Source: Streptomyces sp. RPT161
GTDB taxonomy: Bacteria; Actinomycetota; Actinomycetes; Streptomycetales; Streptomycetaceae
Length of the DNA: 64,000 nucleotides
NCBI RefSeq assembly: GCF_027533845.1
Contig: NZ_JAPZVN010000016.1
Span: 1 to 64,000 of the forward strand
Reading direction: 5' to 3'
Shown here: in pieces, positions 1-8,140 of the stretch
Layout of the letters: the number at the start of each line of letters is the position of its first letter
Numbering within the stretch: position 1 is the first letter of the stretch
Notes under the pieces: model-generated
Told to the model about the DNA's origin: nothing
Databases searched by the model: none
What the model saw: the letters and a program-made list of their open reading frames with translations, nothing else
Translations under genes and position numbers: made by a program

Positions 1-1
1 T

Positions 2-193
2 GGCCTGCAGCACTCCGCCGAGGCTCACCCCGTCGGCATGACGTGGCCGGACAACACACCGACCCCGGTCACCGACCCGCAGCCGCCCGCCCTGCCGACG
101 CCGCGCCAAGACCTCGATCCCGACGGGCCGTTCGAGCCGGCGGGTGACGTCGGCCGGGCCTGGTACTGGGCGAACTCTTCCGAAGCGCTCTGA
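2..193 (+). CDS. C-terminal end of an unidentified protein (partial, runs off left edge)
   Basis: An open frame enters from the left edge and ends at TGA 191-193, giving 63 residues rich in proline and aspartate and ending in a WYWANSSEAL-like tail. Codon use has the strong G/C third-position bias of neighbouring genes, and it lies 64 bases upstream of the next gene on the same strand, so it is probably the end of an upstream gene of the same conjugation operon. The start is outside the window and no family is recognisable. Confidence 0.5.
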   Translation, partial: GLQHSAEAHPVGMTWPDNTPTPVTDPQPPALPTPRQDLDPDGPFEPAGDVGRAWYWANSSEAL

Positions 194-257
194 CTCGCAC
201 CGTGCCCCGCCCGCACGCCGGGCGGGGCCCCTACTCCCCCGCAGAGGACTCCCTGAC

Positions 258-455
258 ATGAAGTACGTCGCCCTGGGCCTGTTGCTGGCCCTGCTCGTCC
301 ACTTTCCCCACCTGGCCGCGTTCCTCGCCGCCGCGGTGCCCGTGCTCGCCATCGCGGCCGTGTCCTGGGCGCTGGGCAAGCCGTGGCTGCTCGCCGCCGC
401 GCTGGCCGTCATCGTTGTTCGCTCCGGCCGTCAGCGGATGCGGGGGTGGCTGTGA
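258..455 (+). CDS. Small hydrophobic membrane protein of the conjugation cluster
   Basis: This 65-residue protein is mostly two hydrophobic stretches (about residues 4-32 and 36-56) followed by an arginine-rich tail. I chose ATG 258 rather than the in-frame start at 144 because the earlier part has non-coding-like composition and overlaps the end of the preceding gene, while AGAGGA lies a few bases before 258. Its stop overlaps the next start (TGATG), so the two are translationally coupled. Small membrane proteins of this kind are common beside Tra/Spd genes of Streptomyces conjugative elements. A spread-type role is inference from context. Confidence 0.65.
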   Translation: MKYVALGLLLALLVHFPHLAAFLAAAVPVLAIAAVSWALGKPWLLAAALAVIVVRSGRQRMRGWL

Positions 456-991
456 TGAGGACCGTCACCACCGTGCCGGAACGGCTGGAGCGAGCTGCCG
501 CCGTTGCCCGTCGCTTTGTTGAGGCGCGCCTGGGTGAGCCGCTGCCGCCCATCTGCATCGCTGTCGCCACCCGCTTTCAACTCGCCCGCTGTGCGGCCCG
601 TACCGCTGCCGCTGTCGTGGGTGGCCGGGCGCCGCGGCTGGGCCAGTTCCTCTACGGGCTGTGCATGTGGCGCGAGGCCCGTACCGGTCTGGCGTGCACG
701 CTGCTGGCCCCCGCTGGGGTGCTGGTCATCGTCACCCGTCAGGCCGTTGGTGACCCGCGGCTGACCGACTATCTGGTGCACGAGTTCGTGCACGCGGTAC
801 AGGCCCACCGTCCCGGGCGTCGCGAGCAGATGACCGAGCGCCTGCGGTTCGACCTTGGCATGGCCCACCTCGACGAGGCCCGCCAGTACGGCGAGTTCCT
901 GCGGCACGAGGCCGAGGAGGGCGAGGCGTACCGGATCCAGGCCGAACACGCCGGTCTTTCCCCCCTGATCCCGACGCGGAGGTCCGCATGA
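455..991 (+). CDS. HExxH metallopeptidase-like protein
   Basis: This 178-residue protein has an HEFVH zinc-binding motif (an HExxH motif) at about residues 108-112, inside a helix preceded by a short hydrophobic strand, which suggests a small zincin-type fold. A third metal ligand is not obvious; acidic residues about 30-40 residues downstream are possible. The start at 455 overlaps the previous stop, and the stop overlaps the next start (ATGA), so it belongs to a tightly packed operon ending in the Tra pump. A wall- or protein-processing role in conjugation is possible, but the substrate is unknown and enzymatic activity is not proven. Confidence 0.7.
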   Translation: MRTVTTVPERLERAAAVARRFVEARLGEPLPPICIAVATRFQLARCAARTAAAVVGGRAPRLGQFLYGLCMWREARTGLACTLLAPAGVLVIVTRQAVGDPRLTDYLVHEFVHAVQAHRPGRREQMTERLRFDLGMAHLDEARQYGEFLRHEAEEGEAYRIQAEHAGLSPLIPTRRSA

Positions 992-1974
992 ACCGCAATG
1001 CCTGGCGCCTGGCGCTGACCGTCGTGTCGGTCGCCGCCATCGCCACCACCGGCTGGTCGTTGTACGCCGTCGCCCGCCACTACCAGGCCCCCGAGGTCAT
1101 CGCGGGTGCCGCTGTCGCCGTGTTCGACGGCATCGCCTACGCCTGCCTGCACCTTGCCTCGGAAGCCTCGGCTGCTGGCCGCAGCGCGTTCGGGGCGCGC
1201 CTGACCGCCTTGTTCATGGCGAGCGTGTCGGTGTACCTCAACATCACGCACTCCAACTTGATCGGCGGCGGAATCCCGGCCGCGGTCTTCTTCGCGGTGC
1301 CGACCATCGGTTTGCTGGCCGTCTCGGAGATGTCCTGGGCCGGCCCCCGTGCCGCCAAGCGGGCCGAGCTGGGTGAGCAGCCTTACCGGCTGCCCGCGTT
1401 CGGCGGATGGGCGTGGCTGCTGGCCCCGCACCGTGCCGGAAAGGCCGTCAAGTCCCGGGCAGTCGCCCACATCGAGGGCGCCGGACAGCCCTCCCCCAAG
1501 GAGGCCAGTGCCGACCGGTACAGCGCGTCGGAGCGGCTGCGGGAACACTTCGCTTCCATGGATCCGGCCGAGGCGATCCGCATCGCGCATGATGCGCAGC
1601 CCGATATGCCCCCCGCGGAGCTGGCCTCACTGCTGATCGGCTACGGCGTGGTCGTCAACGCGGTTCAGGTCGCTCTCGTCCTCGGTACCCGGCCGCCAGA
1701 GGTCACCGTCGAACGCGGTGATGCGGGTGATGCGCATCATGATGCGCCCCAGGTCGGCGGTGGTGCGCCGGAGTTGCCGGAGATCACGAAAAGCGCCGCG
1801 ATCCGGTCCGCTGAAGCAGCTCTCGGACCTGATGCGCCCGCCGTCGACATCGCCTTGTGGGTCCGCGATCGGCACGGCCTCGATGTCGAACCGAACTACG
1901 TCCGCACCGTCCTGTCCCGCGACGCGAAGAAGCCTGCGGCCGACAAGCCGAAGATGGAAGGGGGCTACGCGTGA
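988..1974 (+). CDS. DUF2637-type integral membrane protein (Spd-like)
   Basis: This 328-residue protein has an N-terminal half with about four membrane segments (near residues 6-27, 37-58, 70-88 and 98-118) and a soluble C-terminal half. The end of the protein has a helix-turn-helix-like segment (ALWVRDRHGLDVEPNYVRT). The N-terminus resembles the DUF2637 membrane proteins found next to Tra genes in Streptomyces plasmids and integrative elements. It overlaps the previous stop by four bases, and its own stop overlaps the GTG of the Tra gene by four. The likely role is as a membrane partner of Tra in mycelial spread; that is inferred from family and context. Confidence 0.75.
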   Translation: MNRNAWRLALTVVSVAAIATTGWSLYAVARHYQAPEVIAGAAVAVFDGIAYACLHLASEASAAGRSAFGARLTALFMASVSVYLNITHSNLIGGGIPAAVFFAVPTIGLLAVSEMSWAGPRAAKRAELGEQPYRLPAFGGWAWLLAPHRAGKAVKSRAVAHIEGAGQPSPKEASADRYSASERLREHFASMDPAEAIRIAHDAQPDMPPAELASLLIGYGVVVNAVQVALVLGTRPPEVTVERGDAGDAHHDAPQVGGGAPELPEITKSAAIRSAEAALGPDAPAVDIALWVRDRHGLDVEPNYVRTVLSRDAKKPAADKPKMEGGYA

Positions 1975-4082
1975 CCACGTTCGCTGAACCCGTCAGCCTC
2001 ATCAAAGACACCGCACCGGATGACGCGGTCGTCGCTGCTGCCGAGGAGATCGTCGAAGCCGTCGACCGGCCGGACAACGAGCTGGCGGACTGGCTGACCG
2101 TCCCCGACGCCCCGATTCTCCCCGCATGGGCGCGGAGTTGGGCCAGCGTGCGCGCCAACTCCGGCGCGTTCGCCAAGCTGACCTGGTGGCACGCCCGCTA
2201 TCACTCGGTGCGGATCCCGAAGTACGCGATCCGCCTCGCGTGGTTGACCGCCCGCGGCACCTGGCGGGGCGGCCGGGCTCTGTGGCCGGTGCTGTCCGCC
2301 GCGGACCACTCCAAGACCGTCAAGGCGCTGGCCGAGCAGGTCAAGGCCCGGCCGGAGGACGTCGAGTTGGCGATCCGGCACCAGATGGCGCACCGTACCC
2401 GGACCGAGGCCCGCCGCTGGCGGTTCGGGTCCGCTCTGGCCGGTACCGCCGCGGGGGCAGCTGTGCTGGCCTGGGCGTCCCTCGGCGTCGACATCATGAC
2501 GTCGTGCGTGCTGTGTGGTGGCCTGGCCACGCTCGGCTGGGGCGACTCCTCGCAGCTGCTCGACGAGGCCACTCCCCCGCTGCGTATCGACATGTCCGCC
2601 CAGCAGCTCAACGACGCGCTACGGGCCGCCGGGCTGCTCAAGGCGGGCAAGGGCGAGGACGAAGGGCCGAAGGTCACCTGTGTCATGGGCCCGTTGCGGG
2701 AGGGCAATGGCTGGTCGGTCGTCTTCGACCTGCCGCGCGGCGGCGGGAAGACTGCCGCGGACGTGCTCGCCAAACGGACCACGATCGCCGCTGAACTGGG
2801 CGTCGATGAGATCCAGGTCATCATGTCCCGGGTGCGCGCGGCTAAGGGCGGCCACGCGGGGCGGGTGTCGATGTGGGTGGCCGACGACGACCCGTACCTG
2901 ATCGACGGTGAGCCGGAGAACAACTCCCCACTGCTCAAGCTCGACCGGTTCTCGGTGTGGGAGCCGATCCCGTTCGGCCGGGACGCCCGCGGCAACCGCA
3001 TCAACGTGCCCGTGATCTGGCAATCCATGTTCTTCGGGGGCCTGCCACGGCGCGGGAAGACCTTCAGCCAGCGGCTGCTGACGGTGGCTGGCCTGCTGGA
3101 TCCGTGGGTGCGCCACTACGTCGCAGACGGCAAGGGCGGCGCCGACTGGATGCCCACGCGGGCCGTGGCGCACCGCCTGGTCATGGGCGCCGAGGACGAC
3201 GCGTTGGAAGCGCTCAAGGCCATGCTGAAGGAGTTGCTGGCGGAGATGGAGCGCCGCTTCGCTCTCTTCCGGACGCTGCCGACGAGCATCTGCCCGCAGG
3301 GCAAGCTGACCCGTCAGGTTCAGGAGCGCTACAAGCTGCCGTGGATCTTCGTCACGATCGACGAGCTGCAGGAGTTCCTGGTCGCGCTGGAGAAGGACGA
3401 GCGCGAGCAAGTCATCAACGACCTGTGCCGGATCGCCCGCCGCGGCCCGGCTGCCGGTTTTATCTGCAACTTCGCCTCGCAGAGGCCGGACGCCGAGTCG
3501 GTGCCGACGAAGCTGCGGGAGATCATCACCATCCGGTACTCGACGCAGGTCGTCGACCAGACCAGCTCGGACATGGTGTTGGGCAAGGGCAAGGCCGCCC
3601 AGGGCGCGGACGCCTCGGTCCTGTCCGAGGACCACAAGGGCGTTGGGGTGCTGGTCACCGGCCCGGCATCGTTCGTCACCGTGCTCGCCGACTACCTCGA
3701 CGGTCCGGCGTTCGCCGAGGTCTGCGGCAAGGGCAGGGCGCTGCGCCAAGCGAACGGCCAGCTGACCGGCGAGGCCGCCGAGGACTACGTCACCCGTGCC
3801 GACGAGCAGGGCGTCACCGTCCCGGCGATCATCTCCGACGTCCTCGACGCGATGAAGCACTCGATCCGGATGTTCACCACGGACCTGCTCGACGCGCTGG
3901 TGCGCCTCGATGAGAACACCTACGGCGACTACGACGCCGAACGCCTCGCGAAGGAGCTGGAAGCGGCCGGGGTGAAGCGATCCAGCAAGCAAGTGAAGAT
4001 CAACAACGTGAACCGGGCCGGATACCAGCGCCGCGACATCGAGGACGCCGTCCCCCTCGAACTGCTCCAGCCCGTCGCCTGA
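1971..4082 (+). CDS. tra: FtsK/SpoIIIE-type DNA translocase, Streptomyces Tra protein
   Basis: This 703-residue protein would pump double-stranded DNA during Streptomyces-type conjugation, which uses a single FtsK-like translocase rather than a relaxase and type IV channel. A Walker A motif (GLPRRGKTF) lies near residue 358, a Walker B/DEXX motif (VTIDELQEF) near 461, and a sensor-like QRPDAES stretch follows. Two membrane segments lie near residues 155-195. A second glycine-rich GGGKT sequence near residue 256 precedes the main motor. I start it at GTG 1971, which overlaps the previous TGA; the longer frame from 1857 only reads through the preceding gene. The C-terminal 80 residues look like a winged-helix DNA-recognition domain, as in TraB. 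Confidence 0.9.
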   Translation: MTTFAEPVSLIKDTAPDDAVVAAAEEIVEAVDRPDNELADWLTVPDAPILPAWARSWASVRANSGAFAKLTWWHARYHSVRIPKYAIRLAWLTARGTWRGGRALWPVLSAADHSKTVKALAEQVKARPEDVELAIRHQMAHRTRTEARRWRFGSALAGTAAGAAVLAWASLGVDIMTSCVLCGGLATLGWGDSSQLLDEATPPLRIDMSAQQLNDALRAAGLLKAGKGEDEGPKVTCVMGPLREGNGWSVVFDLPRGGGKTAADVLAKRTTIAAELGVDEIQVIMSRVRAAKGGHAGRVSMWVADDDPYLIDGEPENNSPLLKLDRFSVWEPIPFGRDARGNRINVPVIWQSMFFGGLPRRGKTFSQRLLTVAGLLDPWVRHYVADGKGGADWMPTRAVAHRLVMGAEDDALEALKAMLKELLAEMERRFALFRTLPTSICPQGKLTRQVQERYKLPWIFVTIDELQEFLVALEKDEREQVINDLCRIARRGPAAGFICNFASQRPDAESVPTKLREIITIRYSTQVVDQTSSDMVLGKGKAAQGADASVLSEDHKGVGVLVTGPASFVTVLADYLDGPAFAEVCGKGRALRQANGQLTGEAAEDYVTRADEQGVTVPAIISDVLDAMKHSIRMFTTDLLDALVRLDENTYGDYDAERLAKELEAAGVKRSSKQVKINNVNRAGYQRRDIEDAVPLELLQPVA

Positions 4083-4085
4083 CCC

Positions 4086-4221
4086 GGGTGGGTAGAGGCC
4101 CCCGCCGCTACCCACCCCACTACTTCGACACCGTCCGGCACCCCGCTACCCACCCCGCGAAGTAGACGGGGCTCATTACCCCGGTAGCGCCCCCGGTAAA
4201 GGCCGCTGACCTGCGAAGTAG
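4086..4221 (+). repeat. Repeat-rich spacer after tra, candidate clt/transfer locus
   Basis: Directly after the tra stop there is a perfect 10-bp hairpin: GGGTGGGTAG (4086-4095) with CTACCCACCC (4108-4117). CTACCCACCCC recurs at 4146-4156. Each copy is followed by an 8-bp element: CTACTTCG at 4120-4127, then the inverse CGAAGTAG at 4158-4165 and again at 4214-4221. Streptomyces Tra proteins act on a cis locus (clt) made of short repeats and usually close to tra, so this is a candidate. A terminator explains the first hairpin but not the additional repeats. Confidence 0.5.
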
Positions 4222-4301
4222 CGCCGGTAGAGGGGGCCGTCCAGCCCTGCTCTGCACCCCCGTGTTTCCCGTTTCCTCGATCCCTGAAGGAGTCACCCGC
4301 C

Positions 4302-4589
4302 ATGCCGATCAACGACCGCGACGACGTCAACCACCGCGAGGCCGCGCAGATCACCGCCCTGGCCGTGCGGATCGCCTACCGCGAGACCCGCGGCAAGCGC
4401 ACCGGCCGCCTGGAACAGCGCGTCGAGCGAATCCTGGAGCAGGCCGCCGGCCGCGAAGCCGACAAGGCCACGATCCGCCGCGCCGCCCAACAGGCCGCCA
4501 AGCAAGCCACGTTCGAGGCGAAGAAGGCCGAGGCCGTCGAGAAGGCCCGGCAGAAGGCGCTCAAGCGGCAGCAGCGCAGCTGGTGGTGA
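4302..4589 (+). CDS. Small highly charged helical protein
   Basis: This 95-residue protein is composed almost entirely of K, R, E, A and Q and should form one long amphipathic helix or coiled coil, ending in RSWW. A clear ribosome site (GAAGGAG) lies ten bases before ATG 4302, and codon bias matches neighbouring genes. It follows the repeat-rich spacer after tra, on the same strand. I do not recognise a family. Charged helical proteins of this kind often bind nucleic acid, but that is speculation. Confidence 0.6.
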   Translation: MPINDRDDVNHREAAQITALAVRIAYRETRGKRTGRLEQRVERILEQAAGREADKATIRRAAQQAAKQATFEAKKAEAVEKARQKALKRQQRSWW

Positions 4590-4674
4590 GCGGTCTGACG
4601 GCTGCCTGTGGCCCCGGACAGACGCCCGGGGCTGCGGAGAGCCGGACAGCCCGCCCGGCCCGAAGGAGGACGAC

Positions 4675-4914
4675 ATGAACGAACCGACCACCGTTGCCGA
4701 CCACATCCGCGAGGCCCAGCGGCTGCTCCAGCTCGCCAACCGGCCCGACACGCCTGCCGCTCAGCAGGAGGCCTACGCCCACCGCGCCGCCGCCCACATC
4801 GCGACCGCCCGGGAACTTCGCGAGGCCGCCGAACTCGTCCACGACAACCGATGGGCCGCCGCGCAGACCACCGGCCTGAGCGAACTGCTCAGCAACAAGA
4901 CCGGAGGCCGGTAA
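4675..4914 (+). CDS. Small helical hypothetical protein
   Basis: This 79-residue, alanine-rich protein (start MNEPTTVADHIREAQ) has a strong AAGGAGG ribosome site before ATG 4675. The predicted structure is two or three helices, reminiscent of small TPR-like or helical-hairpin proteins, with no catalytic motif. It sits in the series of small plus-strand genes after tra and is probably co-transcribed with them. Function unknown. Confidence 0.6.
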   Translation: MNEPTTVADHIREAQRLLQLANRPDTPAAQQEAYAHRAAAHIATARELREAAELVHDNRWAAAQTTGLSELLSNKTGGR

Positions 4915-5025
4915 GGCCATCCGCCGCACCGAATTGTGACCACGCCCCGGGACGGCCGTCTGGCCGGCAAGCACGTCGGCCGCCCCGGGCTCCCACACCC
5001 CTTCAAGAGAGCAGGAACACCCATC

Positions 5026-5439
5026 ATGAACCCGAACCCGCTGCCCGAGCCGGTGCAGCCCGCCAATGTCATCCCCGGGACCGTCCCTGGCGCCCCGCTC
5101 CAGCCGGTTCAGTTGCCGTCCGGTCAGTGGGTGTACGCGCCGCAGCCGCAGCCCCAGGTCGTCACCGTGCAGATGCCCGCGGCGCAGCCCTCGATGCCGC
5201 AGTGGCTCCGCGACATGATCGTGGTCACCATCCTGGTCCTGGCCGTCGTCACCGTGTGCACCGCCGGAGTGTGCGCCGTCGTGGTCGTCGCTGGCGGAAC
5301 GCTGATCGGCGTCCTAGGCACCCTCGGCGCCAACCTCCCGTTCATTGGCGTCACCCTCGTCGGCCTGGTCCTCGCCGCCGGATGGGCCGCCAACAAGTTC
5401 AAGAACGCGAGCGGTTCCAAAGGTTCGCCCCAGCAGTAA
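5026..5439 (+). CDS. Proline-rich small membrane protein, Spd-like
   Basis: This 137-residue protein has a proline/glutamine-rich N-terminal half (residues 1-60) followed by two membrane segments (about 64-92 and 96-124) and a short basic tail. The start at 5026 is preferred over the frame opening at 4936 because it lies behind a plausible ribosome site (AGAGAGCAGGA) and the upstream part looks like leader. Small two-segment proteins of this build occur next to tra in Streptomyces mobile elements, where Spd proteins help spread DNA through the mycelium. The family assignment is by build and context only. Confidence 0.6.
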   Translation: MNPNPLPEPVQPANVIPGTVPGAPLQPVQLPSGQWVYAPQPQPQVVTVQMPAAQPSMPQWLRDMIVVTILVLAVVTVCTAGVCAVVVVAGGTLIGVLGTLGANLPFIGVTLVGLVLAAGWAANKFKNASGSKGSPQQ

Positions 5440-5475
5440 GAATTCCGATCACCCTGCTGCCGAGGAGGTCAGCTC

Positions 5476-5763
5476 ATGCTGCACGCCCGTGAAATCGCAT
5501 TCGCCACACCGAAGGATCTCGGTGGGACGGCCGGATATCGCCGCGTCTGCCAGGTAGCCGGGCTCCGGCCGGTGCCGGACGGCTACGGTCTCCTACTGGC
5601 TGTTGACGACGACGGGGCACAAGTCACGTTGGTGACCGCCGACGTGGAATACGTCCGAGCCATCGCCTCCGCGGGGCCGTCTGCCTTGGCGGGCCTCGAA
5701 CTGTCCGGCGAGGCCGCGGAGAAGTTCATCTGGCGGGATGGCTGGCCCGACGAGTGGATCTGA
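5476..5763 (+). CDS. Small hypothetical protein, last gene of the conjugation operon
   Basis: This 95-residue protein has an excellent GAGGAG ribosome site before ATG 5476. It is rich in beta-forming residues and ends in WRDGWPDEWI. No catalytic motif is visible. It is the last plus-strand gene before a strong hairpin (5770-5803) and a switch to minus-strand genes, so it closes this transcription unit. Confidence 0.6.
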   Translation: MLHAREIAFATPKDLGGTAGYRRVCQVAGLRPVPDGYGLLLAVDDDGAQVTLVTADVEYVRAIASAGPSALAGLELSGEAAEKFIWRDGWPDEWI

Positions 5764-5769
5764 CGCCAG

Positions 5770-5803
5770 GAGGCCCCGCCCGGATCATCCGGTGCGGGGC
5801 CTC
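5770..5803. terminator. Bidirectional hairpin terminator
   Basis: GAGGCCCCGC (5770-5779) pairs perfectly with GCGGGGCCTC (5794-5803) across a 14-base loop. It lies between two converging genes (stops at 5763 and 5825) and so could end both units. Confidence 0.7.
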
Positions 5804-5824
5804 GCGCGTTCCAGGCTGGCGGGG

Positions 5825-6430
5825 TTATTCGCCTTTCGGCTTCTCCCCCATGGCTGTCCGTAGCCAATCCAGGGGCCCCATGGACAGCAGTTCGTCCGCA
5901 AGGCGCTTCGCCGTCTCCGTGACGAGCCTGCCGCGGCTGTTGTCGATCCACCGTTGCGCTGCCTCGTAACCCTGCGCCCGGTACTCGATGCCCTGCAGCA
6001 GACACTCAAGCTTGTCCGCGTCCCGCGCGCAGATCGCCTCTGGTGTCTCCTTCGCCTCGTATTCGGCCACGGTCGCACGCACCGCGCGGACAAGCACTTC
6101 CGGCATGCCCGCGACCTGGTCGGCCGTCACCGCCTCCGGGTCAGCAGATGGCGCGTACTTCTTGGCCAGGTGGTTCACGTCACCGGTCCGGGATTCCTGG
6201 GAGTCGTGCCACACCGCGAGATGCGCTGATCGCGCCGGATCGGCACCCTCCAGCGTGGCGATCACCGAGGCCAGCAGGGATGTCCGCCAAGCATGCTCCG
6301 CGACGCTCTCCGGGTCACGTACTCCCGCCATCCACCAGCCAGTGCGACGGGCCTGCTTGAGCGTTCCCGCTTCAAACAGAAAGTGCGCCACCGCCGTCAG
6401 GTCCTCGCCCACAGCTGCCTCTTCTCTCAC
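5825..6430 (-). CDS. HD-domain phosphohydrolase (YfbR/HDDC2-like)
   Basis: This 201-residue protein has the HD-superfamily pattern: a first histidine in SVAEHAW (near residue 46), then an HD pair followed by the ESRTGD acidic stretch near residues 74-82, and a later DADKLE with the final aspartate. This arrangement is that of small HD hydrolases such as 5'-deoxynucleotidase YfbR/HDDC2. Dephosphorylation of a nucleotide is therefore the likely reaction; the substrate is not known. The GTG start overlaps the stop of the upstream XRE gene (GTGA), so the two form an operon with coupled translation. Confidence 0.8.
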   Translation of the reverse strand: MREEAAVGEDLTAVAHFLFEAGTLKQARRTGWWMAGVRDPESVAEHAWRTSLLASVIATLEGADPARSAHLAVWHDSQESRTGDVNHLAKKYAPSADPEAVTADQVAGMPEVLVRAVRATVAEYEAKETPEAICARDADKLECLLQGIEYRAQGYEAAQRWIDNSRGRLVTETAKRLADELLSMGPLDWLRTAMGEKPKGE

Positions 6431-7539
6431 GCCTCAGCGAGGCGGATCGCGTACCGGATGCTGTCGAGTTCTCGGCGTGCTGATGCCGAGACCTCCCGGC
6501 TATCCAACATCACCGGAAGTCGCTCCCGCAGCTGTGCCGGGGCGCCATCCCGCAGAAGGTCGGGGCGCGCGGCGAGGAGCGCCCACAGGGTGTGCACGTA
6601 CAGATCGGTGTACCCGTGGCGGGGGTCGAGGCGCGTGATCAGGTGATGCAGGAGCTTCCGGCCTGGCCATGGTCCGGGGCGGCCTGCGGCCATGAACGCG
6701 TCGGTGACCTCGATCTGCTGCGTCTCCCCCACCCAGTAGGCCCAGTAGTTGAGGTTCGCCGCCTCGGCCTTGTCGTCGTCAACTTGCTGCTGCACGAAGT
6801 GCGCTAAGCGCTCCCGGTCACCGTGCCGGGTTGCCACGGAGGCCAGAGAGCGAGCAGTAAGCCACTGAGACAGCCAGTCTGCCCCGGGGTCTTTGCGCTG
6901 CTGGCGCGTGAGCCATTCCGCGGCTTCCGGGCGCCCGTCGTACCCGGAGAGGTAGAGCGCTTGCCGACGCAGCAGGAACTGGTCGGGATTTCGGGCCTGT
7001 TCGACTGTCTGCTGCAGCCGGTCGAAGACCCGCCGGCGCTCGTCCGCGGGGAGTTCCGGACCGGCCGCTACAGGTCCGCGCCGCGGGCGCGGTGGCTTCG
7101 GCAGCTCCCTGGCAAACGCGGGTGGATGGTTGCTCAGGGGCCACGCCAGGATCTCGACGAGGTCTCGCTGCATCACCCAGGCCCCGAACGGATCGGCGGC
7201 TGCCGTTGGTGGCTTGTCGTCGAGCGCACTGGCGAGCAACACGTCGGCTTCCATGGCCCGCTCAAGGGCGAGCAGCAACGCGGGTGGGGTGCCCAGGTGC
7301 AAAAGCCGGTGGCGGTGGACGAGCATCTGCCCGACGGGAACCGCGGTGAGCGGGCGTCGTCCAGACTCCCATCCGGCGATGGTGTCGATCGAAACCGCGA
7401 ATTGCTCCGCAAGGCCGTCCTGCGTGAGGTCGAGCTGCTCGCGTATGAGCCGGAATACGTAGCCCGAGATGAGGCCGCTACGCGGGCGGCTGGTCGTTCC
7501 CTGACCGGCAGTCGGGGTTGTTCGCGCTCTAGTCGGCAT
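6427..7539 (-). CDS. XRE-family regulator with long C-terminal domain
   Basis: This 370-residue protein has an N-terminal helix-turn-helix (about residues 22-75, with LDLTQDGLAEQFAVSIDTIAG) typical of Cro/C1-type regulators. A roughly 280-residue helical, tryptophan-rich C-terminal region follows, as in Streptomyces XRE proteins with ligand-sensing or TPR-like tails. I start it at ATG 7539 because the longer frame to 8058 runs antisense through the divergent resolvase-like gene. It is translated into the HD gene downstream. The divergent 130-bp spacer with a repeated decamer (7589-7618) is the natural operator. Confidence 0.75.
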   Translation of the reverse strand: MPTRARTTPTAGQGTTSRPRSGLISGYVFRLIREQLDLTQDGLAEQFAVSIDTIAGWESGRRPLTAVPVGQMLVHRHRLLHLGTPPALLLALERAMEADVLLASALDDKPPTAAADPFGAWVMQRDLVEILAWPLSNHPPAFARELPKPPRPRRGPVAAGPELPADERRRVFDRLQQTVEQARNPDQFLLRRQALYLSGYDGRPEAAEWLTRQQRKDPGADWLSQWLTARSLASVATRHGDRERLAHFVQQQVDDDKAEAANLNYWAYWVGETQQIEVTDAFMAAGRPGPWPGRKLLHHLITRLDPRHGYTDLYVHTLWALLAARPDLLRDGAPAQLRERLPVMLDSREVSASARRELDSIRYAIRLAEA

Positions 7540-7588
7540 GGCGGTCCCCCTGGGGTTGTGGTCCGCGGCTGTACCCGTACTCGCGGTC

Positions 7589-7618
7589 GCTTCTAGCGCT
7601 GATTGCTGGCTTCTACCG
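7589..7618. promoter_or_regulatory. Direct decamer repeat, candidate operator of the divergent cluster
   Basis: GCTTCTAGCG (7589-7598) and GCTTCTACCG (7609-7618) match at nine of ten bases and start exactly 20 bp apart, about two helical turns, in the spacer between the XRE gene and the divergent resolvase-like gene. Spacing on one face of the helix suggests a regulator site. The binding protein is a guess; the XRE product is the obvious candidate. Confidence 0.4.
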
Positions 7619-7669
7619 TCGGAGCACAGCGACAGGCAGGAACTCAGCGTAGTAGGAAAGGACGTTTGC

Positions 7670-8104
7670 GTGAGCGCCAAGGCGTTGGAGCCCCCACGAG
7701 ACGCAAGCCAGCACGCTCTCGTGTTCGTGTACGACCGGCACGCCACGCTAGCGCGCGACATGCTGCTTATGCGCCTTGAAACCTGCGCCGAGTACGCGGA
7801 GAAAAAGGGATGGCGGATCGCGGGCTGGTGGGTTGACCAGGGCGACGATGCCCTCACCAACGACAAGCGCCCCGCTTTCGGGTTGATGCTCAACACCATC
7901 CGGGCAGCTGGCACCGACGTCCCCCGCGTGGTCTTGGTCCACGACTGGCACCGCTTCTCCCGCGACGACGCAGCCCGCGGACTGTTCACCCGCAAGGTGC
8001 TGCATCTCGGCGGCTGGGTCGAGACCTGCCAAGGCGAAAAACGCTTGCCGGACGGCACCTACGTACAGAGGCCGTGCCCAAACGGGACCGCGATCACAAC
8101 ATGA
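7670..8104 (+). CDS. Resolvase-fold protein lacking the usual catalytic serine
   Basis: This 144-residue protein follows the N-terminal fold of serine recombinases: a first strand (FVYDRHATLARD), a WRIAGWWVDQG stretch, an RPAFGLML segment and the VVLVHDWHRFSRD motif near the domain end. The position that should read Y-x-R-x-S reads YDRHATL, so the nucleophilic serine is replaced, and no DNA-binding domain follows. It could be a non-catalytic regulator or a decayed recombinase. The start is GTG 7670 behind AGGAAAGG. The synthetase-like gene follows 36 bases later on the same strand. Confidence 0.65.
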   Translation: MSAKALEPPRDASQHALVFVYDRHATLARDMLLMRLETCAEYAEKKGWRIAGWWVDQGDDALTNDKRPAFGLMLNTIRAAGTDVPRVVLVHDWHRFSRDDAARGLFTRKVLHLGGWVETCQGEKRLPDGTYVQRPCPNGTAITT

Positions 8105-8140
8105 CGAACTCCCACCTACCTCATGGAAGGCGATTGATCG

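Noticed and set aside
2619-4115. A 498-codon open frame antisense to tra
   Set aside because: It mirrors the tra frame; in very GC-rich DNA long antisense frames are expected. The plus-strand frame has the Walker motifs and overlaps its operon neighbours.
6427-8058. A 543-residue version of the XRE protein
   Set aside because: The upper 173 residues run antisense to the resolvase-like gene and have non-coding composition; ATG 7539 fits better.
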